From: JAKZVK01 sp965248255
GTDB lineage: Bacteria; Acidobacteriota; Terriglobia; Bryobacterales; UBA6623
DNA: 64,000 nucleotides
Assembly (NCBI GenBank): GCA_965248255.1
Contig: CBDFIW010000003.1
Location: forward strand, 744,001 to 808,000
Direction of reading: 5' to 3'
Part shown: one piece after another, positions 1-9,009 of the stretch
Layout of the letters: each line of letters begins with the position of its first letter
Position numbering within the stretch: the first letter of the stretch is position 1
Made by a program: the position numbers and the translations under genes
Notes under the pieces: generated by a model
Told to the model about the DNA's origin: nothing
The model's database searches: none
What the model saw: the letters and a program-made list of their open reading frames with translations, nothing else

Positions 1-2073
1 GACGACGGCGCCGTGTTGCTCTACTGGGCCGCCCGATCAGAGATCCCCGCCGGACAGCTTGAGCGAGTGCCGCTGCCTGCTCCGGGCACAGGCGCGGCGA
101 ATCTCACCGCCACGGATGCCGACGGGGACGGGAACAGCGATCTGCTGGTGGGTACAAATGAGGCCAGGCTGTACCTGCTGCTTAGCACGGGCTCTCGAGA
201 ACCTCTGGCGGGACGAACCCTCAACACGGCCGGCGCGTCCCACGTGGCGGTCGGTGACTTGGACGGCGACCAACGGCCCGAACTCGTCTTGACGAACTTT
301 GCCCAGAACCGCGCCGGGGGCGGCGAGGCGTCCGGGGCCGCGGCGCGGCCAGGGCCCATGATTCAAATCCGTTGGAGCGGTAATGAGGGTGGGATGTCGA
401 GATCCGCTAGCTTCCACATTCCCTACGCATCGGCCACTGCCATCGGCGATCTCGACGGCGATGGGCGAAACGATCTCGCGGTGGCAATCCACCAAGGTGA
501 GACGACCTACCTTACCCACTCGCTGATCTTATTCGGCCGAGGGAACCGAAACTTCCAGCGTGGAAAGGAAGGCATCCCTACCGAGGGGGCGATCGATGTG
601 GCCATCGCCCCGAAAACGGATCACCATCCCGCTCGGGCTGTCTTTGCAAGTAGTCTGGGCGGCAGCGTTGGTGAGCTGGTCCCGGTCCAGGTGTTTTGGG
701 GTGGCAAAGACGGATTCGACCCGGCTCTTCAGTGGGAGATCCCCATGCGCAGCGGCTACGAATCGAGCGCGGCGGATCTCAATGCCGACGGCTACGTCGA
801 CGTGGTTGCGCTGAATTCCGGTCACGCCGGGGCCGCGGCAGTTGGTGACCCGACGCTGGGCGCCAACATCTTCTGGGGCGGCCCAGGGGACTACGATCTG
901 GGCTACGATCTCGACCGCCGCCGCACGGCGCTCAACGAGCCCGACCTCGCGAGCACGAACATCGCCGACCTCAACCGCGACGGCTACCTCGATGTCGTGC
1001 TCGGTTCGTTCGAGCCTTCGGGCCCGATGGTCATCTACTACGGCGGCAAGAAGGGCTTCAGCCGCTCCCGTCGCCGGGAGATCGAATCCGAAGGCCGCTC
1101 GGCCGAGCCGGTGATTGCAGACTTCAACAAAGACGACTGGCTCGACATCGCGGTGGTTTCATCGGTCGAGAACCGGGTCCGCATCTTCCAGGGCGGTCTC
1201 GACGGCTTCAGCGCCACTCGCCAGACCCGATTGGACGCACCGTATCCCATCGGACTCGAAGCCGCCGACCTCAACGCCGACGGCGATCTCGACTTGATCG
1301 TGGCCGGCTACCAAGACCCGGTCAGCCACAACCACGACATGGGCCTCACGGTTTTCTGGGGGAGCAAGCAAGGTTTCCGGCCCTGGGACGCACAATGGCT
1401 ACCGGGCATGACGCCGATCAGCCCCGCCGTCGCCGACTTCGATGCCGACGGCTATCTCGATATCTTCTCGCCCCACTATCACGCCGAATTAACGCGCGAG
1501 CTACTGCCGAATTATCTGTACTGGGGCGGCAAGGATGGCTTTGCACCCCGGCGGCGTAGCAGCCTGATCTGCGACTCCGCCCACGACGCGCAGACGGGCG
1601 ACTTCGACCACGACGGCCGCCTTGATCTGGCCGTCTCTTGCCACACAACTGACGGCGACCACAACACCGACTCGAAGGTCTTCTACAACGACGGCAATCG
1701 CTTTCGGAAGCCGCGCGTCCAGCGCCTCCCCACGCACGGCACGCATTGGATGTGGTCGCAGGACATGGGGCATATCTATCACCGCGGCTGGGAACAAACG
1801 TATCAGTCGTCAGTTTTCGAGTGGGAGGGCGAAAAGAGTCAAGGACAGCTCAGTCACGAAGCCGACGTGCCTAGAGGAACCGAACTGTTCTTCCAGGTGC
1901 GGTCGGCTACCGCAGCCCGGGGTCTGGAGGCGCAAACCTGGCGGTGGATTCAAGGCCACGGCTTCCTGCTAGCAGACGATCATCGCGTCCTGCAATACCA
2001 AGCCGTTCTGAAGTCGGACAACGGTGACCGCTACCCAATCTTGGATCAGGTGAGGATTACTGTGAGTCAGTGA
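1..2073 (+). CDS. FG-GAP/VCBS repeat protein, 5' end outside window
   Basis: About nine FG-GAP/VCBS calcium-binding-type repeats of the form D-(L/F)-(D/N)-x-D-G-x-x-D-(L/I) are visible (DLDGDGRNDLAV, DLNRDGYLDVVLG, DFDADGYLDIFS and others). They are spaced roughly 60-70 residues apart and separated by YWGGKDGF-like blades, as in a beta-propeller. The C-terminal ~70 residues are a different beta-rich segment. The frame is open to the first base of the window, so the start (probably with a signal peptide) lies upstream; the GTG at 13 is only the first possible internal start. Such proteins are normally secreted or surface bound and act in adhesion or carbohydrate binding. The exact role is unknown. 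Confidence 0.85.
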   Translation, partial: DDGAVLLYWAARSEIPAGQLERVPLPAPGTGAANLTATDADGDGNSDLLVGTNEARLYLLLSTGSREPLAGRTLNTAGASHVAVGDLDGDQRPELVLTNFAQNRAGGGEASGAAARPGPMIQIRWSGNEGGMSRSASFHIPYASATAIGDLDGDGRNDLAVAIHQGETTYLTHSLILFGRGNRNFQRGKEGIPTEGAIDVAIAPKTDHHPARAVFASSLGGSVGELVPVQVFWGGKDGFDPALQWEIPMRSGYESSAADLNADGYVDVVALNSGHAGAAAVGDPTLGANIFWGGPGDYDLGYDLDRRRTALNEPDLASTNIADLNRDGYLDVVLGSFEPSGPMVIYYGGKKGFSRSRRREIESEGRSAEPVIADFNKDDWLDIAVVSSVENRVRIFQGGLDGFSATRQTRLDAPYPIGLEAADLNADGDLDLIVAGYQDPVSHNHDMGLTVFWGSKQGFRPWDAQWLPGMTPISPAVADFDADGYLDIFSPHYHAELTRELLPNYLYWGGKDGFAPRRRSSLICDSAHDAQTGDFDHDGRLDLAVSCHTTDGDHNTDSKVFYNDGNRFRKPRVQRLPTHGTHWMWSQDMGHIYHRGWEQTYQSSVFEWEGEKSQGQLSHEADVPRGTELFFQVRSATAARGLEAQTWRWIQGHGFLLADDHRVLQYQAVLKSDNGDRYPILDQVRITVSQ

Positions 2074-2090
2074 GAGCTAAGCGGCTCGTA

Positions 2091-2137
2091 TCTCACCGGT
2101 TTGCCGCCGAGAGCATGCCGGCCAGGGACCGGTGAGA
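2091..2137. terminator. Inverted repeat between convergent genes, possible bidirectional terminator
   Basis: TCTCACCGGT (2091-2100) is the perfect reverse complement of ACCGGTGAGA (2128-2137), with a 27-nt loop holding a GCCGGC palindrome. It lies between the stop codons of two convergent genes (2073 and 2164). There is no clear U-run, so the terminator call is tentative. Confidence 0.4.
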
Positions 2138-2163
2138 GCGTCTCTCAAGATAGCTCGTCGCCA

Positions 2164-3018
2164 CTAAAGAAACGCGCGGATCGCCGACGACATCTCCGGG
2201 GCTCGCAGATAGCCGTACGACTTGTGGTGATTTTCTTTCCCCTGACGGTTCGCGTACGTGTTGATCACCAGATCGTCCCGCACTTTCACGCCATAGTCGT
2301 TCGCCGCGTAGTCGTCTGACAGGTGAACGTCCAGAGCTACAGGGTCCCGGCGGTCCGCGAAGTTTGTCCACTTCTTGACGACCGAGGGCGTTCGAACCAG
2401 GTGGTTTTCCGAGTAGATTTTGTTCTTGACGTGAGGCAGGCCAAGCGGTGAGCCGATCGTGACCAGATGGCCTACCTGGAAGTGTCGGTCTTCCCGGCCC
2501 ATGGCTCGCAGCACGTCGTAGGCGATGATGCTTCCCATTGAGTGCGCGATGAGCATGAGGCGTTTGTCCTTGTGCTCTTGTAGTTTTTCCTTGAGCTTCC
2601 CGCGCATCTGATCACGCGTCTTTGCGTTTTCAAAGTAGCTGGAAAGGTCCTCTAGTTTGGCGGCCAGAACGGCATCGGCAACAGCCCCAACGCCAAAGTA
2701 TTTCTTGGCCCAATCCAGCGGCTTGGCGGCTACGCCGAGAACGCTGGTGATGACTTCATCCCGCCAACCCTCTTGATACGTCTTGAGCTTGCCGCGTCCC
2801 GGAGCCCGTTCGTAAGGCTCGTCATTTTTCCCATCGGGTATGGGTCTGGGATGGTTAATGTCCGCCCAATAGACGATTTCCAAATCAACTTTTTGTTCCT
2901 CATTTTCACAGTTGCGCTTGAGACCTTCGAGGATTGACTTCTTCCAGTAATTCCTCAGCGTATGCTCAGGCGGCTTGTTCGCAAGGCCATGCACACCGAT
3001 GATTTTGTAGCCCATCAT
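2164..3018 (-). CDS. Alpha/beta-hydrolase (lipase/esterase-like)
   Basis: 284 aa. The N-terminus has a hydrolase beta-strand plus oxyanion pattern (KIIGVHGLANKPPE), and a nucleophile elbow LIAHSMGSIIAYDVL lies around residues 158-172, matching GxSxG with A replacing the first G. A later strand TIGSPLG and a D near RRDPVALD could supply the acid; histidines follow (NHHKSYG). No signal peptide is seen, so it is probably cytoplasmic. AGGAG lies 5 nt before the first ATG. The class resembles PGAP1/lipase-like proteins acting on esters; the substrate is unknown. Confidence 0.7.
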   Translation of the reverse strand: MMGYKIIGVHGLANKPPEHTLRNYWKKSILEGLKRNCENEEQKVDLEIVYWADINHPRPIPDGKNDEPYERAPGRGKLKTYQEGWRDEVITSVLGVAAKPLDWAKKYFGVGAVADAVLAAKLEDLSSYFENAKTRDQMRGKLKEKLQEHKDKRLMLIAHSMGSIIAYDVLRAMGREDRHFQVGHLVTIGSPLGLPHVKNKIYSENHLVRTPSVVKKWTNFADRRDPVALDVHLSDDYAANDYGVKVRDDLVINTYANRQGKENHHKSYGYLRAPEMSSAIRAFL

Positions 3019-3132
3019 TCGCTCCTTGTTTACGAGTCACGGTAGGAATACCAGTCATCTGATATCCCCCCTCACAGGTCGTACGGGCGCTAATTAGCGC
3101 ATGCAGCTTCTGTCTCGGTTGACTCTGCTCCT

Positions 3133-4183
3133 TCAGACGGACGAGCCACCGCCGGCCGCTTCCTTGGCGCGCTCCTCGCGGTCGGCGGCCACCTTCTCGC
3201 CTGCCACCTCCGTGGGCTCTGCCCTGGCTACGACAATAGGGGACGCTTTGCCCTCCATGGGGCTCTGTGGTGAAGGCCGGGAACCACCGCGCCGCCAAGC
3301 CATCCACGATCGCTTCAGTTTCGAACCGGGATAGAAGACCGAAGGCTCGTACTCGGGTTCGAGCAGCCCCTTCGCTTTGAGCATCGTGGGCGTATAACGA
3401 AATCGGAGCACCAGGAGGCGCACCCTGACCAACGCCCTGCCTCCGACCTTCAGTCCCTCGAGCTCGTTCCCTAGTTCTTTCTCGAGTGACTCGCGCAAGT
3501 GCTCATCTTCCCCACCGGCCCGCGCTATCTCGTCATCCACGACACCATTGAGCAGCTTTCGGCGCTCTCCCAGCCGACAATAACCCGCAGCTCGCCGAAT
3601 GTACTGTTCGGGATCGACGAGCCACCCTCGCAACTCGTCCGGCACGAATTCTTCGGCGCACAGTTCGTCCCACGACATCCAGCGCAGTAGGCGCCTGGCC
3701 GCGATTCGACGGCGCTCCAGAACGCGCGAAAGAGGCAGTTCGGCTTTGACCTCCTTGAGCCGCTCATCCAGGCCTGCGTCGAGCTTGTCGCGTAACTCGG
3801 ATGTTTGCGCTTGCTCATAGAACCGGCGCAGTTGTCCCTCCATCTTCTTCATCGAGTTGTAGTAGGCGATGACATTGACTTTAGGACTAAGCAGCACGTG
3901 CTTCGCCTTCATCAGGCGCTTCTGAACCCACAAGAGCAGCTTGTCATACAGGGGGCCTACCCCAAAGGGCGTCCCACCCGGCAGTGGGACGAGTGTGGCA
4001 TGGAGGATCGCGGAGTAGCTGATCGCCACCATCAGTGCATTGCTCGGCGCCTCGTAGCGAATCAGGCCCTGCTCGCCCATCCAAAGCCACAAGGCGATCA
4101 CGACGCTGACCTTGATGATTACAAACAGCCAACAGGTGGGATGTAGAAGGAGTTTTAGGAAGCGGCCCTCGTACCATTTCTTA
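3133..4183 (-). pseudogene. Membrane-associated hypothetical protein, 5' end cut by IS630
   Basis: The frame stays open from the IS edge at 4183. After a short KKWYEGRF start comes a hydrophobic stretch (LLLHPTCWLFVIIKVSVV, then IALWLW), a second hydrophobic stretch near VAISYSAILHATLVP, and then about 250 charged, helical residues with an Ala/Glu-rich C-terminus. A GTG at 4101 could start a shorter product. No known family is recognised. The IS-A copy 1 inserted at TA 4182-4183 removed the natural start and promoter. Whether the sequence right of the IS (5280 on) carries the missing 5' end cannot be decided. Confidence 0.55.
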
Positions 4184-5277
4184 TTGACTCCCGCATAATA
4201 TAGAGTCAGTCAAAACAAAGAGAAGACTGTTTCCAGAAGGCCGTGATCAAACGCGGTTTGCGGTACATGCGGCGGAGTGCCTTGCGGGCCCGCTCGTTCA
4301 GCTCGCCGTAGTCTTTCGGACAGACGTTCGGCAACTCGTGCTGCTTCCAGTAAGCCCAGATGTATTCCACCGGATTCAACTCCGGCGCATAGGGTGGCAA
4401 GTACTCGGTTGCGATGTGGCCTTCGGAGAGTTCGATGAACTCTTGCACCAGGCGGCTACGGTGCGCCGGCAGCCGATCCCAGACGATCAGCAGCGGGCGA
4501 TCGATATGACGTACCAACGCCTTGAGAAAGTCGGTCACTTGCTCTTTGCCGATCGCACCGGGATAGAGCCGGAAGTAGAAGTTACGCAGCGTCAGCCCCG
4601 CCGAGACGGAAAGCTTCTCCCAGTTGAAGTTAAACTGCAGCACCGGTGTTTGGCCACGTGGCGCCCAGGTGCGGCAGCGATGCGGCTTCTGACTCAATCC
4701 GCTTTCGTCGATGAAGACGAGCGTACGGCCTTCGTTTTGGGCTTTTTTTTAATGCGCTTCCAGGTCTTGCGCTTCCAGGTGCGGATCCGCTCTTCGTTGC
4801 GCTCGCGCGCCTTTCCGGCCGGGCGTTGCGGGCTCCAGTCGAGCGCTCGCAGGATCTTCCAGGCGTGGCCTGCGTGGTATGCGACCCCGAACTCGTCTCC
4901 GATCAGCCGAGCCACCCGCGGACAGCTCCACAGGGGCGTTGGGAAGCCGTGGGCTTCCGGGCCTTCCAGCAGCAGCGACGTCAGGCGTTCGCGTTGTGCG
5001 GCATCGAGGAGCGGCTTGCGTCCGGCGCGCCCGGCCTGGCGGAGTCCGGCCGCACCCTGCTCGCGGTATTGCCGCCGCCACTCACTGACGGTTTGGCGAG
5101 CGACGTTCAGCCGTCTCGCCGTCTCGGACTGATTGTGGCCTTGGTGGAGCAGCCGCATCGCTTCGAAACGGCGCTTCTCCAGCGCCTTGAAATCCCGCTT
5201 CACACCTTTGGGGTTGCCCATACATATATAGATGCTCCACACTGTCAAAAAGTGTCATAATAATTTGCGGGATTCAA
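4184..5277 (-). mobile_element. IS630-family element, IS-A copy 1 (1094 bp)
   Basis: Ends are TTGACTCCCGCA (left) and, on the other strand, TTGAATCCCGCA (right), imperfect terminal inverted repeats. The element is flanked by TA at 4182-4183 and 5278-5279, the target duplication typical of the IS630/Tc1 superfamily. Three more near-identical copies occur at 27723, 47798 and 61916. Confidence 0.95.
4206..5221 (-). CDS. IS630-family transposase, two frames joined by -1 frameshift
   Basis: OrfA (from ATG 5221) carries an N-terminal helix-turn-helix (residues ~10-60, SETARRLNVARQTVSEW) and a linker. OrfB continues in the -1 frame with the DDE catalytic core: FIDESG (first D), LLIVWDRLPAHRS (second D) and ELNPVEYIWAYWK (E). 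At the junction the mRNA reads A_AAA_AAG, a canonical -1 slippery heptamer within a run of eight A; slipping gives one ~338-aa protein, the usual size for the family. Family variants here are Ile (GLI-GDE region) and Ala (GHAWK). The start was chosen at MGNPKG because the HTH begins there. Confidence 0.9.
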
Positions 5278-5422
5278 TAGAATACAGCGTCTGACAGGTG
5301 ATATCCGTCAAAGACCTTACCACGGACGCTCCAAACCGTGAGTCGCGCCCGGCACGCACCCACGGAACCCGTCATGCCTCGTATCGGTCGGCTGGGGACC
5401 TTCTCCTGATAAAATCGAGGCT

Positions 5423-5983
5423 GTGGACATCCAAGCGACCCAACTGCGGCCGGGCATGCTGGTCAAGTTCGACGGAAAGCTGTTTGCCATCTTCAGCGTC
5501 TCGCACCGCACCCCTGGCAACAAGCGCGGTTTCGTCCAGACAAAGATGCGCAACCAGCATTCCAAGGCGATGATCGAGCACAAGTTTTCCTCCGAAGACA
5601 TGGTCGAGAAGGTCGCCCTCGACGAGCAAGAGATGGAATATCTCTACGAAGACGGCGGGCTCTACTACTTCATGAACACCGAGACCTACGAACAGGTGTA
5701 TCTGACCAAAGAGGATCTCGGCGACCAGATCTCGTACTTGCTGCCGAACGGCGTGCTGAAGGTGCAGTTCTACGAAGAGGCGCCGTTCAATGTCGTCCTG
5801 CCCCAGACGATGGGCCTCACCGTGGTCGAAACCGAGCCCGCCATCAAGGGAGCCACCGTCACCAACGTCACCAAGCCCGCCAAGATGGAAACAGGCCTCG
5901 TGGTGCAGGTCCCTCCGTTCGTCAAAGAAGGGGAAAAGCTCCGAGTTAACACGGCTGACGGCGCCTACGTCAGCCGGGCCTAG
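5423..5983 (+). CDS. efp: Translation elongation factor P
   Basis: 186 aa, the standard EF-P length, with KOW-like N-domain, OB domain II and C-terminal OB domain III (GLVVQVPPFVKEGEKLRVNT). EF-P enters the ribosomal E site and relieves stalling at polyproline. The tip loop reads TPGNKRGF with Lys at position 34, the residue that is lysylated or otherwise modified in many bacteria; the flanking residues differ from the E. coli loop. No modification enzyme is seen in this window. Start is GTG at 5423. Upstream 5280-5422 is a 140-bp intergenic region whose promoter was brought next to IS-A copy 1. Confidence 0.97.
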   Translation: MDIQATQLRPGMLVKFDGKLFAIFSVSHRTPGNKRGFVQTKMRNQHSKAMIEHKFSSEDMVEKVALDEQEMEYLYEDGGLYYFMNTETYEQVYLTKEDLGDQISYLLPNGVLKVQFYEEAPFNVVLPQTMGLTVVETEPAIKGATVTNVTKPAKMETGLVVQVPPFVKEGEKLRVNTADGAYVSRA

Positions 5984-6026
5984 CTTCAGTTCCTCCCCGG
6001 GCCTTCACCAGTGCTAGCGGGGTTCC

Positions 6027-6758
6027 CTACGCCCGCAATGACAGCCCGCCATCCACCGCAATGACCTGGCCGGTTAGGAAGTCCGAAGCCGTCAGAAGGT
6101 GAAGCACGGTTTCGGCAATCTCCTCACCGGTCCCCGACCGCCGCATCGGCGTGACGGAGATTAGCCGCTGCGTCAGCGGCGGCATCTCCGGGCCGAAATG
6201 AATCACCCCCGGCGCCACACTGTTCACGGCGATCTCCGGCGCCAGAGCCTTAGCGAGCGCTTCGGTCAGCATGATGACGCCCGCTTTCGAAGCGCAATAC
6301 GGGACGTGCCGTGTCCAGGGCCGCCCCCCCCCCAACGAGCTGATGTTAACGATCTTGCCTCCACCGTTTCGGAGCATCAGCCTGGCTGCCGCCTGGCACG
6401 AGAAGAACACGGCCTTGAGGTTCACTTTGTGAATCGAATCCCAGTCCTGCTCGGTGACCTCGAGCACGTTCGTCTCGTAATGGCGGGCTGCGTTGTTGAC
6501 CAGACAGTCAACGCGCCCGTAGGCCGTTTCGACTTCTCGGTATAGGCGCTCGATCTCGTCGACTTTCGACAAGTCAGCTTGGAAGATCTTCCCGCTGCAT
6601 TGCTCGGCGGTTTGCCGTGCCTCCTCTTCTGATCTTCCATAGTGGACGGCCACGTCAGCTCCTTCCGCGGCGAGGCGCAGGGCAATGGCTCGACCGATGC
6701 GCTTTGCTGCGCCGGTCACCAATGCCACCTTGCCCTCTAGCCGTCTGAGCCGGTCCAC
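6027..6758 (-). CDS. Short-chain dehydrogenase/reductase, pteridine-reductase-like
   Basis: 243 aa, classical SDR length. The cofactor motif reads TGAAKRIG (residues ~16-23), where Arg replaces the middle Gly of TGxxxGxG. This change is characteristic of PTR1/FolM pteridine reductases. Also present are NNAA (~87), a catalytic Ser in NISSLGGG (~138), YCASK (~154-158) and C-terminal TGQVIAVDGG. It probably reduces dihydropterins or a related carbonyl substrate with NADPH. A FabG-like role is the alternative. It is convergent with efp with no clear terminator between. Confidence 0.8.
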   Translation of the reverse strand: MDRLRRLEGKVALVTGAAKRIGRAIALRLAAEGADVAVHYGRSEEEARQTAEQCSGKIFQADLSKVDEIERLYREVETAYGRVDCLVNNAARHYETNVLEVTEQDWDSIHKVNLKAVFFSCQAAARLMLRNGGGKIVNISSLGGGRPWTRHVPYCASKAGVIMLTEALAKALAPEIAVNSVAPGVIHFGPEMPPLTQRLISVTPMRRSGTGEEIAETVLHLLTASDFLTGQVIAVDGGLSLRA

Positions 6759-6847
6759 CGTTTCGCCTGGGGAGATTGTACCGCTGAATCGGTGCTTCTA
6801 CTACCAGCTTCCGGAAGTTCGAGTGTCTATGGGCACCACTAGATCTA

Positions 6848-8011
6848 GTGTAGTGCACCATAAATAATGTAACTTATATTGACTTCCCATCGTCTCTATT
6901 AACAGGAGGCATGGGATGCGAAGAGCACAACCAGTAACTTTGAACACAGCGCAATGCAAGCAGTTGGACCGCTACGCGCGCGGCCGCCAAGTCGCCGTTC
7001 GTCTCGCCCTGCGAGCCAGGATTGTCCTGCTGGCCGCCGACGGTCTCGAGAATAAGCAGATCGCCGCACAGCTCGGTGTCTCGCGGCAGTTGGTGGCCCG
7101 CTGGCGCACGCGCTTTCTCGAAAGCAGCATCGCCGGCATTGCAAAAGACGCCCCACGGCCCGGTCGTAAACCTGCCGTCTCGAAGCAGAAAGTACAGCAG
7201 ATCATCCACAAGACCACCCGCGAGAAACCGTCCAACGCCACCCACTGGAGCCGCCGCACCATGGCCGCCGCGGCCGGCGTCAGCGCTTCCACCGTGGGAC
7301 GGATTTGGCGCGCCCATGGCCTCAAGCCCCACCGCATCAAGACCTTCAAGCTCAGCAATGACCCGCGTTTCGCCGAGAAACTCGACGACATCGTCGGACT
7401 CTATCTCAATCCGCCTGAGCATGCTCTGGTTCTCTCGCTCGATGAGAAGTCCCAAATCCAAGCCCTCGATCGCACCCAGCCCGGCCTGCCGCTCAAAAAG
7501 GGACGCGGCCAAACGATGACCCACGATTACAAGCGCAACGGCACGACCACCCTGTTTGCGGCGCTCAACAGCCTTGACGGCAGCGTGATCGCCGAGTGCA
7601 TGCCCCGACACAGCCACCAGGAATGGCTGCGCTTCCTGCGCTTAATTGACCGCCGCACCCCCAAGGACAAACAGCTTCATCTCATCGTGGACAACTATGC
7701 CACCCACAAGCATGCCGCTGTGAAGCGTTGGCTCGATCGTCACCCGCGCTTCCACATTCATTTCACCCCGACCTCGGCGTCGTGGCTGAACATGGTCGAG
7801 CGATTCTTTCGCGATCTCACCGTCAAGCGCCTGCGCCGCGGCGTGTTTCGCAGCGTGGACGAGCTCGTCGCCGCCATTGACGACTACATCGCCCAGCACA
7901 ACGGGCATCCCACGCCCTTCATCTGGACCGCGACCGCCTCCGACATCCTCGAGAAAGTCAAGCGCGGACGTGCCGCCCTGCATAAGGTGCAATCTGCTTG
8001 ACGCACTACAC
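6848..8011 (+). mobile_element. IS630-family element, IS-B copy 1 (1164 bp)
   Basis: Terminal inverted repeats GTGTAGTGC and GCACTACAC are flanked by TA at 6846-6847 and 8012-8013 inside CTAG, the target used by IS630 itself. The same 1164-bp unit occurs at 18063 and, cut by the window edge, at 63424. Confidence 0.95.
6916..8001 (+). CDS. IS630-family transposase (single ORF)
   Basis: 361 aa. N-terminal HTH (NKQIAAQLGVSRQLVARW, residues ~47-64), a second HTH-like segment (AAAAGVSASTVGRIW), then the DDE core: LSLDEKSQ (D), LIVDNYATHK (D) and SWLNMVERFF (E). The start ATG follows a strong ribosome-binding site (AGGAGG, 10 nt upstream). This copy differs from the other two at KPHRIKTFK, where they have V and L. 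Confidence 0.95.
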   Translation: MRRAQPVTLNTAQCKQLDRYARGRQVAVRLALRARIVLLAADGLENKQIAAQLGVSRQLVARWRTRFLESSIAGIAKDAPRPGRKPAVSKQKVQQIIHKTTREKPSNATHWSRRTMAAAAGVSASTVGRIWRAHGLKPHRIKTFKLSNDPRFAEKLDDIVGLYLNPPEHALVLSLDEKSQIQALDRTQPGLPLKKGRGQTMTHDYKRNGTTTLFAALNSLDGSVIAECMPRHSHQEWLRFLRLIDRRTPKDKQLHLIVDNYATHKHAAVKRWLDRHPRFHIHFTPTSASWLNMVERFFRDLTVKRLRRGVFRSVDELVAAIDDYIAQHNGHPTPFIWTATASDILEKVKRGRAALHKVQSA

Positions 8012-8013
8012 TA

Positions 8014-8842
8014 GGGCGTGTTAACACTAAGTCGCAAAAGCTGCTATACTCGTAGGTATGGAGATCACCGAGCAGCAATACCGCCGCATCGAGCCGGTCC
8101 TGCCCCGCCAGCGCGGCAATGTGAGCCTGCCGAACCTCACGGTTTTGAACGCCATGTTGTATGTCGCCGAGCAGGGCTGCAAATGGCGCGGCTTGCCTAA
8201 ACGCTTCGGTAACTGGCACACCATTTATACCCGCATGAACCGCTGGTCGAAGAACGGCGTGCTCGACGCCGTCTTCGAGAAACTGCAGCGCGAGCAGCTG
8301 GCCCGCATCCGAATCGAAGCCGTGTCAATGGACTCGACCATCGTGAAGGCTCATCCCGACGGCACGGGCGCGTTAAAAAAACGGTCCGCAAGCGATCGGC
8401 AAATCCCGCGGCGGATGGACCACCAAGATTCATATGGTTGCCGCAAATGCTCGAACGGCGATAACCTTCGCTCTCTCGCCCGGCCAAGCGCACGACGCCC
8501 AGCAGGGCCGCGAACTGCTCGGTGGTCTGGGGCCACTGCCCGAGCCGCTGCCGCTGCTGATGGACGGCGCCTATGAGGACGATCAGACACGCCAACTGGC
8601 TTTGGATTTCGGATGGATTCCCGTCGTGCCGCCCCGGCGCACCCGCCTGGAGCCGTGGGAATACGACCGAGCGCTCTATCGCCGCCGCAACGAGATCGAG
8701 AGACTCTTCCGACGGCTCAAGGGATTCCGCCGCATCTTCTCCCGCTTCGACAAGCTCGACGTCATGTTCCTCGCCTTCCTCCACTTCGCCCTCATCGTCG
8801 AGGCTCTACGTTTCGATACCCTACGTTAGTGTTAACACGCCC
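8014..8842 (+). mobile_element. IS5-family (IS427-like) element, 829 bp
   Basis: Perfect 17-bp inverted repeats GGGCGTGTTAACACTAA at 8014-8030 and 8826-8842 (inverted). TA flanks both ends (8012-8013 and 8843-8844). The left TA is the same dinucleotide that flanks IS-B copy 1, so this element inserted into the CTAG at the right edge of IS-B. Confidence 0.93.
8058..8829 (+). pseudogene. IS5-family transposase, frameshifted at an A7 run
   Basis: The N-terminal frame (MEITEQQYRRIEPVLP, then GCKWRGLPKRFGNW) reaches VSMDSTIVKAHPDG, the first catalytic Asp. After a run of seven A (8376-8382) the remainder, NGPQAIGKSRGGWTTKIH through LMDGAYEDD (second D) to RRRNEIERLFRRLKG (E), is in the +1 frame. 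Six A would give a continuous ~257-aa transposase. It could be a dead copy, slippage-expressed, or a sequencing error. Confidence 0.85.
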
Positions 8843-8884
8843 TAGCGTAGCGCGCGACTCTGGCGGGCAGAACCCGCGTCCGTG

Positions 8885-8910
8885 CCCCCCCCCCCCCCCC
8901 CCCCCCCCCC
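8885..8910. repeat. Homopolymer of 26 C
   Basis: An uninterrupted run of 26 cytosines lies 100 bp upstream of the next coding start (9010) in the 165-bp gap after the IS5 element. Such tracts are length-unstable and may be misassembled. Confidence 0.95.
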
Positions 8911-9009
8911 GCGGTTCGAGCCGGTCCGACAGCGGAGCGCCCTCCTCTCGGGTCTCCGATCGTAGTAAGCTGGTTGGTTGTCCCAACTCGCGCGCAAGGA
9001 GCCTCGTGA

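Noticed and set aside
8905..8945. A tRNA after the poly-C (GCGGTTCGAGCC resembles a T-arm)
   Set aside because: No matching acceptor or anticodon stem can be formed around it.
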